This document shows, one piece after another, positions 14,556 to 21,659 of a DNA stretch of 31,293 nt (position 1 is the first letter of the stretch; every line of letters begins with the position of its first letter). The stretch comes from RGIG8775 sp045587785 (lineage in GTDB: Bacteria; Bacillota; Clostridia; Oscillospirales; CAG-272). The DNA lies in NCBI GenBank assembly GCA_045587785.1, contig JAZNDA010000066.1, positions 1 to 31,293 on the forward strand. Direction: 5' to 3'. Under the pieces are notes generated by a model that saw nothing but the letters and a program-made list of their open reading frames with translations, made no database searches and had not been told where the DNA came from. A program made the translations under genes and the position numbers.

Positions 14556-16271
14556 ATGAACACGGAACTGCAGGAAAACCTTCCGAAAATTGAAAAATTC
14601 CCCTACCTCTCTCCCTCTCTTTTGAAGGAGTTTGCCGCCTACTATACCCCGAACATGGGGCAGGCAGAGCTGGCGCACTGTCAAAGATTCTTTGCCATGC
14701 GCAAGGGACTGCCGCCAAGCGAGGAGGAGCTTGCCTTTTTGGACGCCTTTGTGGGGCAGAACTACCGCTATCCCGACGCGTTTCTGATCTCGCAAATGCA
14801 AACGGAGGACGCTTTTTTGGCTGAGACCTTTCATGACCTCATGGATAAGCGTGCCACCGTCTCGCCTCATTATTCGACGCCCTGCTCTTTTTCGGAGATC
14901 ACCGAGGTGGCACAGAAGTATCTCGGGGCATGCGGCAAAAAGCCCTCACCCATGGATACTTTGCGCTTTTCCTGTCTGACACATCCCGCGCTGACGCTCG
15001 CCGCTCACAAGGCGGAACCCGTTTGCCTTGACGGCGACACCCAAAACGGTCTTTTTGGCGGAAAACCGCTTCAAAACGCGCTTACCTGCCACGCACCGCT
15101 CGCAGACGGCGACAAGATGTATGCACTGCTGAAAAGCACCGACGGAGACGGCGTGTCGGATTTTGAGCAAAAGCTGCTCGCCTTTGCGGCATCCCCCTCG
15201 GTTCTTTTGCACGTAAAAAAGCTTTATCCCGTAGGAAAACGGGGACTGCTTGGGGCACTTTTTGACACCGAGATGGGCTTTAAGGTCGAGCTTTCCCGTC
15301 TGTACGGCGACGCACCTGCAAAGAGGTTGCTTGAGGACGACCTCGGACTTATGTTTGTTGCCAAAAAAGATAAGTCCTCCGATGTGCTGATGGATGCACT
15401 GGAAGCAGGACTTCGCCCAAGACTTGTGGGCACGCTCAGAAATGACGGGCAAACGCTCCTTGAGCACAGTGCCGATCACTGCCTTGCGTTCACACTCCCG
15501 TTCTTAAGGGCACTCGCCTTCTCCCGTGCTTACCGCACCGAGATCATCCCGCGCGAGCCCTGCCGTGACGTTGCGATTTCCCCTCTCGGGACCGCTTGCA
15601 TAGACGGACAGAACGTGATCTTTGCGCGTGCCGACGGCGATGACAGCCGCCACGCCGCGCTGTACGCCGCGCTTTGCGCTCTTGCATCATGCGTCGGTAG
15701 CGGCGTGGGACTTCGTGACGTACGGATCGCCGTGCGCACAAAGCTGTTCCTTGCCGATATTTCCACAAAAAACCTTGGCAAACAGCTTGGTTTGCTTTTG
15801 GGGCTTTACCGCGCCGAGACCGAGTTTGAGCTGACCGAGCTTGACAGCGAAATACAGATCACCGATAAAAACGCCTCGGTCACGCTGTACGCCGTGGCTT
15901 CAAAGCCGCAAGCCATCATACCCGATACATTGGTCGGCGACTCCTCTGCGATCTATCTTTTGGAGCCGCGGTATGACGGTGACGGCAACCCCGATTTTGA
16001 AAGCGTCAAGGATATGTTCGCCTATGTAGGCAAGCTCACGGAAAACGGCACCGTGCTGTCGGCAAGAGCTGTCTTTGGCAATATTCTGCCAACGCTTGAA
16101 CAAATGAGCGGCGACAAAACGGTCGAATATGCTCTCGATAAGCCTTACACCGCCCGCGCGGGCAGTATTTTGGTGGAGACCGCACAAAGTATAGGAGGCA
16201 TGCTTGTTGGAAAAGTCTTGCCCGCAAGCACAGAGACCGAGGAAAGCGACGAAAATCCCGATAACGCTTGA
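14556..16271 (+). CDS. PurL-like (FGAM synthase-derived) protein lacking active-site motifs
   Basis: A 571-residue protein of unknown function. By eye its order of segments follows clostridial PurL: a linker-like CQRFFAMRKGLPPSEEELAF (near 43-62), then ADGDKMYALLKSTDGDG in the place of PurL GD.V.LLGG.TGRDG. A stretch ending GKRGLLGALF stands where FGAGGVS should be, and DLGLMFVAKKD where SESQERM should be. A second half then begins AALYAALCALASCVGSGVGL and runs through KQLGLLLGLYRAETEF. The catalytic and ATP-binding motifs (SDHC.H, ETHNHP, the FGAGG loop, GGKDSM) and the glutaminase domain are absent. Real PurL of this type has about 1,200 residues. AAGGAG overlapping the mtaB stop shows co-transcription with mtaB. 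The relationship is an inference from memory of the family; a pseudoenzyme or regulatory paralogue is likely. Confidence 0.6.
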   Translation: MNTELQENLPKIEKFPYLSPSLLKEFAAYYTPNMGQAELAHCQRFFAMRKGLPPSEEELAFLDAFVGQNYRYPDAFLISQMQTEDAFLAETFHDLMDKRATVSPHYSTPCSFSEITEVAQKYLGACGKKPSPMDTLRFSCLTHPALTLAAHKAEPVCLDGDTQNGLFGGKPLQNALTCHAPLADGDKMYALLKSTDGDGVSDFEQKLLAFAASPSVLLHVKKLYPVGKRGLLGALFDTEMGFKVELSRLYGDAPAKRLLEDDLGLMFVAKKDKSSDVLMDALEAGLRPRLVGTLRNDGQTLLEHSADHCLAFTLPFLRALAFSRAYRTEIIPREPCRDVAISPLGTACIDGQNVIFARADGDDSRHAALYAALCALASCVGSGVGLRDVRIAVRTKLFLADISTKNLGKQLGLLLGLYRAETEFELTELDSEIQITDKNASVTLYAVASKPQAIIPDTLVGDSSAIYLLEPRYDGDGNPDFESVKDMFAYVGKLTENGTVLSARAVFGNILPTLEQMSGDKTVEYALDKPYTARAGSILVETAQSIGGMLVGKVLPASTETEESDENPDNA

Positions 16272-16296
16272 CAAGCGGAAGATTTTGGTATATAAT
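16268..16296 (+). promoter_or_regulatory. Full-consensus sigma-A promoter of tyrS
   Basis: TTGACA (16268-16273), exactly 17 bp, TATAAT (16291-16296). The -35 overlaps the TGA stop codon of the preceding gene (16269-16271). The predicted start near 16303 leaves a leader of only about 32 nt. Confidence 0.92.
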
Positions 16297-16334
16297 ATCT
16301 TGGATATATAACACCCCCGAAAGGATTTACGAAT

Positions 16335-17552
16335 ATGACGATTTATGACGAGTTGGTTGCCAGAGGTCTCATTGCTCAGGTAACCGATGAAAAAGAGATC
16401 CGCGACCTTGTGAACGCGGGAAAAGCCACCTTCTATATCGGCTTTGACCCGACAGCCGACAGCCTTCACGTCGGTCACTTTATGGCACTTTGCCTGATGA
16501 AGCGTCTGCAGATGGCAGGAAACCGTCCCATCGCCCTGATCGGCGGCGGTACGGCTATGATCGGTGACCCCTCGGGACGTACCGACATGCGCTCGATGAT
16601 GACCAAGGAGACCATTGCACACAACTGTGAGTGCTTCAAAAAACAGATGGAGCGCTTTATTGAGTTTGGCGAGGGCAAGGCGCAGATGGTAAACAACGCC
16701 GATTGGCTTCTTGACCTCAATTACGTGGATGTGCTCCGCGAGGTCGGCGCGTGCTTCTCGGTCAACAACATGCTCAGAGCCGAGTGCTATAAGCAAAGAA
16801 TGGAAAAGGGTCTTTCCTTCCTTGAGTTCAACTACATGATCATGCAGTCCTATGACTTCTACCGTCTGCATCAGACACACGGCTGTAATTTGCAGTTCGG
16901 CGGCAATGACCAGTGGTCCAATATGCTGGGCGGTACCGAGCTCATCCGCCGTAAGCTGGGTAAGGACGCGCACGCCATGACCATCACCCTGCTTCTCAAT
17001 TCCGAGGGCAAAAAGATGGGTAAGACCGCAAGCGGTGCGGTTTGGCTTGATCCGAACAAGACCAGCCCGTTTGATTTCTACCAGTACTGGAGAAATATCG
17101 ATGACGCGGACGTGCTCAAGTGCATCCGTATGCTGACCTTCTTGCCCCTTGAGGAGATCGACAAGATGGACGGTTGGGAAGGCAGTCAGCTCAACACCGC
17201 CAAGGAGATCCTTGCATATGAGCTGACCGCGCTGGTTCACGGCACAGAGGAAGCAAAAAAGGCACAGGACAGCGCACGCGGTCTGTTTGGCTCGGGCAAC
17301 ATGGAAAATATCCCTGCTGTTGCTCTTGCCGATGAGGATTTCACGGACGGACAGATCGACATTCTCACCCTGCTTGTGAGGGCAGGTCTTGTCCCCTCCA
17401 AATCCGAGGCAAGACGTGCGGTAGAACAGGGCGGCGTAACGATGGACGGCGAAAAGGTCACCGACATCAAGACCGTGTACGCCAAGAACGCGTTTGAAAA
17501 CGGACTTCTGGTCAAGCGCGGCAAAAAGAGCTTTAAGAAAATTACGTTATAA
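16335..17552 (+). CDS. tyrS: Tyrosyl-tRNA synthetase
   Basis: A 405-residue class I synthetase charging tRNA-Tyr. Both nucleotide-binding signatures are visible: HVGH at 45-48 (for HIGH) and KMGKT at 227-231 (for KMSKS). The tyrosine-pocket segment YDFYRLHQTHGCNLQFGGNDQW is present, and a C-terminal S4-like RNA-binding domain covers about 345-405 (SKSEARRAVEQGGV). AAAGG at 16320-16324 precedes the ATG at a suitable distance. It is driven by its own consensus promoter overlapping the previous gene. There is no room for a T-box leader. Confidence 0.97.
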   Translation: MTIYDELVARGLIAQVTDEKEIRDLVNAGKATFYIGFDPTADSLHVGHFMALCLMKRLQMAGNRPIALIGGGTAMIGDPSGRTDMRSMMTKETIAHNCECFKKQMERFIEFGEGKAQMVNNADWLLDLNYVDVLREVGACFSVNNMLRAECYKQRMEKGLSFLEFNYMIMQSYDFYRLHQTHGCNLQFGGNDQWSNMLGGTELIRRKLGKDAHAMTITLLLNSEGKKMGKTASGAVWLDPNKTSPFDFYQYWRNIDDADVLKCIRMLTFLPLEEIDKMDGWEGSQLNTAKEILAYELTALVHGTEEAKKAQDSARGLFGSGNMENIPAVALADEDFTDGQIDILTLLVRAGLVPSKSEARRAVEQGGVTMDGEKVTDIKTVYAKNAFENGLLVKRGKKSFKKITL

Positions 17553-17560
17553 AAAGGATT

Positions 17561-17610
17561 AGGGGGACTTTTTGAAAAAAGTCCCCCTATAACCCCTCAA
17601 AAACTTTTGC
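17561..17610. terminator. Shared terminator between tyrS and the DUF3021 gene
   Basis: AGGGGGACTTT (17561-17571) pairs with AAAGTCCCCCT (17578-17588), extendable by two A-T pairs. It lies 9 nt from both convergent stop codons in a 44-nt gap. On the minus strand the stem is followed by AATCCTTTTT, a usable T-run; none follows on the plus strand. The adjoining word AAAACTTTTGC (17600-17610) recurs at 27-37 and here encodes the last residues (KSF) of the DUF3021 protein. Confidence 0.75.
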
Positions 17611-18025
17611 GGCTGAGCACTTGATTGAGCTTTGCCGTTTTTCTTTTCAGCATCGCATAAATGATTGCCCAGATCACGATGTAGCCAACGATAAAGATCG
17701 CCGTGAATACGATGATGGGCATGGCACCGATATCCAGCCAATCGTTGAGCAGATAGGTGCCAAGATAGCCGATGTATAAAACCCCGCCGTGAATGAGGAT
17801 CGCCACCATGAGCGGCAAACGCTCAATTTGATAGATGGCATTCATGCCGCCTGCAATAAAGGCGAGCGCAGACAGTGAAAATATACCGATGCAGACCCCG
17901 TTTACACTCAAGGTGTCTATGACGCCTGCCCCTTGCAGTATCAGATAGATGACCGCCAAAACAAGGGGGCCGAAACCGCAAGCGATCATGCCGCGATGTA
18001 AAAAATCCTTGATAAATCTTTTCAT
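17597..18025 (-). CDS. DUF3021 family membrane protein
   Basis: A 142-residue protein with four hydrophobic segments (about 14-32, 43-61, 70-90, 105-127), typical of DUF3021. This family is repeatedly encoded next to LytTR regulators in Firmicutes. By analogy with streptococcal LytTR regulatory systems such as HdrRM and BrsRM, the membrane protein may hold the LytTR protein inactive until a signal arrives; that is inference. The ATG at 18025 overlaps the LytTR stop by 4 nt, so the two are translated together. It is the last gene of the operon. Confidence 0.8.
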   Translation of the reverse strand: MKRFIKDFLHRGMIACGFGPLVLAVIYLILQGAGVIDTLSVNGVCIGIFSLSALAFIAGGMNAIYQIERLPLMVAILIHGGVLYIGYLGTYLLNDWLDIGAMPIIVFTAIFIVGYIVIWAIIYAMLKRKTAKLNQVLSRKSF

Positions 18026-18465
18026 TTTCCTTCATACCTCCTTCTGATCTGTGAAAAGCATCTCCTTGAAACGTATTCCCGATATCCGCACGCAAACACG
18101 GCGTCCACACCGCCGCTGATCACGGTATCAAACCTTTTGATACGTTGCTCGTTGGCAAGGGTAGACTTGTTGATGCGGATAAAGTAAGCGGGCAAAATAT
18201 TCTCCAGATCACGAAGTCTGTCCTTCAGCGTATAGCGATTGCCCTCGGTATCGATGGCGAACACCTTTCTGTCAAGGACGGTAATGCACTCGATCTCCCC
18301 AAAGGACATCTTGCGCATTTCATCCTCCCTGTAGGCCATAATAAAATCCGCACCCGAAAAGTTTCGCACGAGATCTTCTATCTGCCGTGTCAAAGAGGAA
18401 GGGGCATGAACGATCGCCGTGATTTGTTCTTCGGCATCCCTATCAATAATCAGTTTATACTTCAT
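18022..18465 (-). CDS. LytTR-domain DNA-binding regulator
   Basis: A 147-residue transcription regulator. The LytTR DNA-binding domain covers about 43-140: MSFGEIECITVLDRKVFAID, TLKDRLRDLENILP, FIRINKSTLAN and the C-terminal YREYVSRRCFSQIRRRY. The N-terminal 40 residues carry no response-regulator receiver domain, so it is a one-component or membrane-partnered LytTR protein. The start at 18465 has AAGGAT at good spacing; earlier in-frame codons to 18498 would overlap the permease gene. It follows the ABC-2 permease by 11 nt. It is the likely regulator of its own operon through the direct repeats at 20004-20036. Confidence 0.9.
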   Translation of the reverse strand: MKYKLIIDRDAEEQITAIVHAPSSLTRQIEDLVRNFSGADFIMAYREDEMRKMSFGEIECITVLDRKVFAIDTEGNRYTLKDRLRDLENILPAYFIRINKSTLANEQRIKRFDTVISGGVDAVFACGYREYVSRRCFSQIRRRYEGK

Positions 18466-18476
18466 TTCTAAGATCC

Positions 18477-19208
18477 TTACTGTTTTTTCATTTGCCAAAG
18501 GAAACAGAACACCGAGGCAGCCGTTATCACTACGCTATATAGAAGAATCGGCAGAATGTGTGCCCCGACAAGTTCAAGATCTCCGTCAAATAATGCTTTT
18601 TCCATTTCCACCGCGTGAACGAATGGAAGTGCACCCGCTATTTTCTCAAAGACACCGCCCACCAGCTTCAGATCAAACCACACGCCCGAAAGCCACGCCG
18701 AGAGATTGGTAAGTAAAGCTCCGCAAATACCGCCGACCTGCTTCACACCAAAAATACTGCCGCACAAAAGTCCAAGCGCGATATTAAAAATTGCCATAGG
18801 TATGATACCGATAACTGCATAAATCATATTCACGCTGAGCGTAAGCCCCAAAGGGATCGCAAACAGATAGCAGATCGCCGTCTGCCCGAGAGCAATAGGC
18901 AGAAGCGGAAGCATATATCCCATGATGAAGTCGAATCCCGTGAGCGGAGTTGTGTACAATCGCTGTAAGAGTGCGCTTTCGCGGTCTTTAGCAACCAGCG
19001 TTGCCGAAAACAGCGTCATGAATGACAGCCCAAACACGGTAATGCCGGGAGTCAACGTGTCGATCTCAAACAAGCTCACGGGTATATTTGCCTGCAAGGT
19101 GCTGAGAAGCAACAGTAAAACAAGCGGAAATCCCAACCCGAAGCCGAGATTGATCGGATCGCGCAAGATCTCTTTGGCACATCTTTTGGCAAAAGTCATC
19201 ATTCTCAT
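18477..19208 (-). CDS. ABC-2 type transporter permease
   Basis: A 243-residue export permease that pairs with the preceding ATPase. About six hydrophobic segments are visible (roughly 21-38, 52-70, 97-120, 130-153, 160-178, 215-236), the layout of the ABC-2 family (DrrB/YadH type). The fragment LVAKDRESALLQRLYTTPLT is a typical ABC-2 cytosolic loop. Its ATG at 19208 overlaps the ATPase stop by 4 nt. Substrates of such two-gene exporters range from drugs to peptides and are not predictable here. Confidence 0.9.
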   Translation of the reverse strand: MRMMTFAKRCAKEILRDPINLGFGLGFPLVLLLLLSTLQANIPVSLFEIDTLTPGITVFGLSFMTLFSATLVAKDRESALLQRLYTTPLTGFDFIMGYMLPLLPIALGQTAICYLFAIPLGLTLSVNMIYAVIGIIPMAIFNIALGLLCGSIFGVKQVGGICGALLTNLSAWLSGVWFDLKLVGGVFEKIAGALPFVHAVEMEKALFDGDLELVGAHILPILLYSVVITAASVFCFLWQMKKQ

Positions 19209-19933
19209 ACCGCGCCCTCCTTTACGACAGAAACGAACGCCGCTTCAAAATCGTTTGTTCCGGCTTTCTCGTTTAGTTCCTCTACTGTACCCACCGCCAG
19301 AAGTCTGCCGCTTTTCATGATACCGATGCGATCGGAGAGTGCTTCGGCTTCTTCCATATAATGTGTTGTCAGAACAATCGTTACGTTGCCTTTCAAGGAG
19401 CGAATGATTTCCCAAAGCTCGTGCCTTGCTATCACGTCAAGACCCAGCGTGGGCTCGTCCAAAAACAGAATTTTGGGATCACTGATGAGTGCCATAGCGA
19501 TGCTGACACGTCTTTGCCAGCCGCCCGACAGCTTGCCTGCCTTTCTTTGCAAAACGGTATCCAAACAGAATCTCACGGAAAGCTCTGTGATCTTCGCCCG
19601 CGTTTTTTCCCCCGAGAAGCCGTGAATACCGCATATCAGTTCAAGGTTTTCCTTTACGGAAAGCCCCGAGGCAACGGCGGTTTCTTGGGGAGATACACCG
19701 ATCAACCGCTTTACTTGTTCCGATTCCTTCGTAATACTGTAACCGCCCACCGTTGCGTCTCCGTCCGTGGGCTTTGTCAGACAAGACAGCATCTTGATCG
19801 CCGTGGTCTTGCCCGCGCCGTTTACACCGAGCAAAGAAAATAATTCCCCCTGCCGTATTTCCAAATTCAGTTTGTCAACCGCGGTGATATCCCGATATCG
19901 CTTGGTAAGAGCGGCGGTTTTGATCGCACACAT
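19205..19933 (-). CDS. ABC transporter ATP-binding protein
   Basis: A 242-residue ATPase of the DrrA/CcmA export type. Walker A GVNGAGKTT is at 36-44, the Q-loop in SPQETAV at 81-87, the signature LSGGWQRR at 135-142, Walker B ILFLDEP at 155-161 and the H-loop histidine at 191 (LTTHYMEEAE). All catalytic residues are present. Two candidate ATGs lie nine bases apart; AAAGGAGG touches the first (19942) and sits nine bases before the second, so 19933 is preferred. It is the first gene of the LytTR-linked operon. Confidence 0.93.
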   Translation of the reverse strand: MCAIKTAALTKRYRDITAVDKLNLEIRQGELFSLLGVNGAGKTTAIKMLSCLTKPTDGDATVGGYSITKESEQVKRLIGVSPQETAVASGLSVKENLELICGIHGFSGEKTRAKITELSVRFCLDTVLQRKAGKLSGGWQRRVSIAMALISDPKILFLDEPTLGLDVIARHELWEIIRSLKGNVTIVLTTHYMEEAEALSDRIGIMKSGRLLAVGTVEELNEKAGTNDFEAAFVSVVKEGAV

Positions 19934-19968
19934 CGGCAGCATCCTCCTTTTGATTTTCTTGTAAAAAC

Positions 19969-19977
19969 ATTATAGCA
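19969..19977 (-). promoter_or_regulatory. Extended -10 promoter of the ABC-LytTR operon
   Basis: On the minus strand TGCTATAAT (19977-19969). The hexamer at the -35 position (TACGTT, 19997-19992) is far from consensus, which suggests activator dependence. Predicted start near 19962. Confidence 0.7.
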
Positions 19978-20003
19978 TACGAGAATGAGGAAACGTAGGG
20001 TTT

Positions 20004-20036
20004 TGTCTGTTCGGTCATTTTCGGTGTCTGTTCGGT
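20004..20036 (-). promoter_or_regulatory. Predicted LytTR operator: helically phased direct repeats
   Basis: The 12-mer TGTCTGTTCGGT occurs at 20004-20015 and again, identically, at 20025-20036, offset by 21 bp or two helical turns. Its last six bases, TTCGGT, also occur between them at 20020-20025, giving three copies 10-11 bp apart. Relative to the predicted start the repeats span about -42 to -74. LytTR activators are known to bind paired direct repeats upstream of weak -35 regions; assigning this site to the operon's own LytTR protein is inference. Confidence 0.7.
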
Positions 20037-20094
20037 TTGATTGTGCAAGCTTCTCAGAATATTATACCATACTTTTTCAAATTTTGCCACCGTT

Positions 20095-20140
20095 AAATGG
20101 GGCGCGTACGAAACACAGTTTTCGTACGCGCCCCATTTTT
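20095..20140. terminator. Long-stem terminator after spoVAE
   Basis: A perfect 19-bp stem pairs 20095-20113 with 20120-20138 around CACAGT. It starts directly at the spoVAE stop codon. A T-run lies on the plus side (20136-20140) and a shorter ATTT on the minus side. Its likely role is to end the spoVA transcript and insulate the LytTR operon promoter. Confidence 0.85.
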
Positions 20141-20492
20141 ATTTCCGCTTGCTCTTAAAGAACACCGAAGCAAGAAAACCGAAGATGAGTGCGGCGGCAG
20201 TGCCGCCCGAGGCGGCGGTCAACGCACCCGTGAGAACCCCCACGAGCCCTCTCTCGTTGACCGCCTCTCTCACGCCCTTGGCGATAGTGTTGCCAAAGCC
20301 CGTCAGCGGCACGCTCGCCCCCGCACCCGCAAAATCCACAAGCGGTTGATACAAACCGATAGCACCGAGAATGACACCTGCCACCACGTACCCCACAAGG
20401 ATTCTTGCAGGTGTCAAAGGGGTCTTGTCGATCAGAATTTGCGCGATCACGCAAAACAGACCGCCAACCACAAATGCCCAAATATAATTCAA
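20139..20492 (-). CDS. spoVAE: Stage V sporulation protein AE
   Basis: A 117-residue membrane protein of the SpoVA channel, which moves dipicolinic acid into the forespore and out again during germination. The family core is clear: CVIAQILIDKTPLTPARILV, then GAIGLYQPLVDFAGAGASVP, then GFGNTIAKGVREA and a last hydrophobic helix. The start is TTG at 20492, where AGGAGGTG sits eight bases upstream and the protein gains the expected NYIWAFVVGG beginning. An open frame continues to 20669 but only because it overlaps spoVAD. The TTGA overlap with the spoVAD stop couples the two genes. Confidence 0.94.
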   Translation of the reverse strand: MNYIWAFVVGGLFCVIAQILIDKTPLTPARILVGYVVAGVILGAIGLYQPLVDFAGAGASVPLTGFGNTIAKGVREAVNERGLVGVLTGALTAASGGTAAALIFGFLASVFFKSKRK

Positions 20493-21487
20493 AGCCTTGC
20501 ACCTCCTCTGAGCTCCACCAGATGCGCAATGGCGGGGATGGCATCCCCCTGCATCACGCTGGACGGGCTCATCATCGCACCCGTTGCCATGAGAAGAACG
20601 CGCCCAAGCTCGCCCGACAACAGCTTTGGATAGAGATATGCCGCCGTTACCACCGCCGCGCATCCGCATCCCGAGCCACCCGCATGCTTGTCCTGTGTAT
20701 TTCTGGAATAGATCAGCCGTCCGCAGTCATGATATCTGTCTCTGATGTCATATCCTGCCGCCTGCATCAGCTCACAAAGAATGGCACCGCCTTCCCAACC
20801 GAGGTCACCCGTAACGATCATGTTGTAGTCACGCGGCTGAGTACCCGTCGCCCCAAAAAATCTTGTCAGCGTATGCACCACCGCAGGTGCCATGGCGGCA
20901 CCCATGTTGGCGGCATCCCGAATTCCCTTTTCCACCACGATGCCCGGCATGGCGTACTTTATGCGCACCCTGCCCTCGGTGCCCAGCATAAACGCGCCCG
21001 CCCCCGTGACCGTCCACTGGGCGGTGGGGGTGCGCTGTGAGCCGTATTCGATCGGACTGCGATACTGCCTCTCCGCCGTGCAATAATGCGAGGACGCCAC
21101 CACGGCGCACCGCTCGCAAAATCCGCCGCTTTGAAGCGCCGACGCCAAAATAAGCCCCTCTACCGACGTCGAGCATGCGCCGTACAGCCCAAAATACGGC
21201 ACGTCATATTTCATCAGACCATAGGACGATGCCACGCACTGATTCAAAAGGTCCCCTGCAAATATTGCGTCTACTTCCTCCTCTTTCACCTTGCTTTTGA
21301 GCAAAAGCGTACCGAACGCCCGACGCTGCATCTCACTTTCCGAACGCTCAAAGGTATCTTTGCCGAAGCGGTCAGTCTCGTCATATTCATCAAACAGATC
21401 ACCCAGCGGTCCGTCATGCTCTGTTTTTCCCACCACCGACGACACCGCCATAAGCCCTGTATCAAGCTCCAAAAGGCCGTTTGCCAT
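20489..21487 (-). CDS. spoVAD: Stage V sporulation protein AD
   Basis: A 332-residue protein with a thiolase-like fold that binds dipicolinic acid and forms part of the SpoVA channel in the spore inner membrane. Recognised segments are GPLGDLFDEYD, FGLYGACSTSVEGL, EYGSQRTPTAQWTVTGAGA, NMGAAMAPA, IVTGDLGWEG and AGGSGCGCAAVV. The length matches the family (about 335). The frame stays open to 21754, but that part crosses a divergent promoter. The ATG at 21487 has GGGAGA about ten bases upstream and gives a normal N-terminus. No sporulation promoter could be recognised before it. Confidence 0.94.
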   Translation of the reverse strand: MANGLLELDTGLMAVSSVVGKTEHDGPLGDLFDEYDETDRFGKDTFERSESEMQRRAFGTLLLKSKVKEEEVDAIFAGDLLNQCVASSYGLMKYDVPYFGLYGACSTSVEGLILASALQSGGFCERCAVVASSHYCTAERQYRSPIEYGSQRTPTAQWTVTGAGAFMLGTEGRVRIKYAMPGIVVEKGIRDAANMGAAMAPAVVHTLTRFFGATGTQPRDYNMIVTGDLGWEGGAILCELMQAAGYDIRDRYHDCGRLIYSRNTQDKHAGGSGCGCAAVVTAAYLYPKLLSGELGRVLLMATGAMMSPSSVMQGDAIPAIAHLVELRGGARL

Positions 21488-21597
21488 TTTTTCAGTTCTC
21501 CCATCACTCTTTTTCAAAAAGTATGCTCCCAAAGGCGGCGAATTATGTAAACAAAAATAAAAAGCGCCCGTCACGGCAACAAAATTCGGATTTGACA

Positions 21598-21626
21598 TTG
21601 ACACCCAAAACTGAGTATGGTAAAAT
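21598..21626 (+). promoter_or_regulatory. Sigma-A promoter of the heterodimeric exporter
   Basis: TTGACA (21598-21603), a 17-bp spacer and TAAAAT (21621-21626), with TGG before the -10. A second TTGACA at 21592 is six bases further and spaced too widely. Predicted start near 21633. Confidence 0.85.
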
Positions 21627-21659
21627 AAAAACAACATAATAGAAAGCTGTGTCAAAGTC

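Noticed and set aside
15900..17240. A 446-codon minus-strand open frame across tyrS and the PurL-like gene
   Set aside because: It spans a consensus promoter and two plus-strand genes and has no family features.
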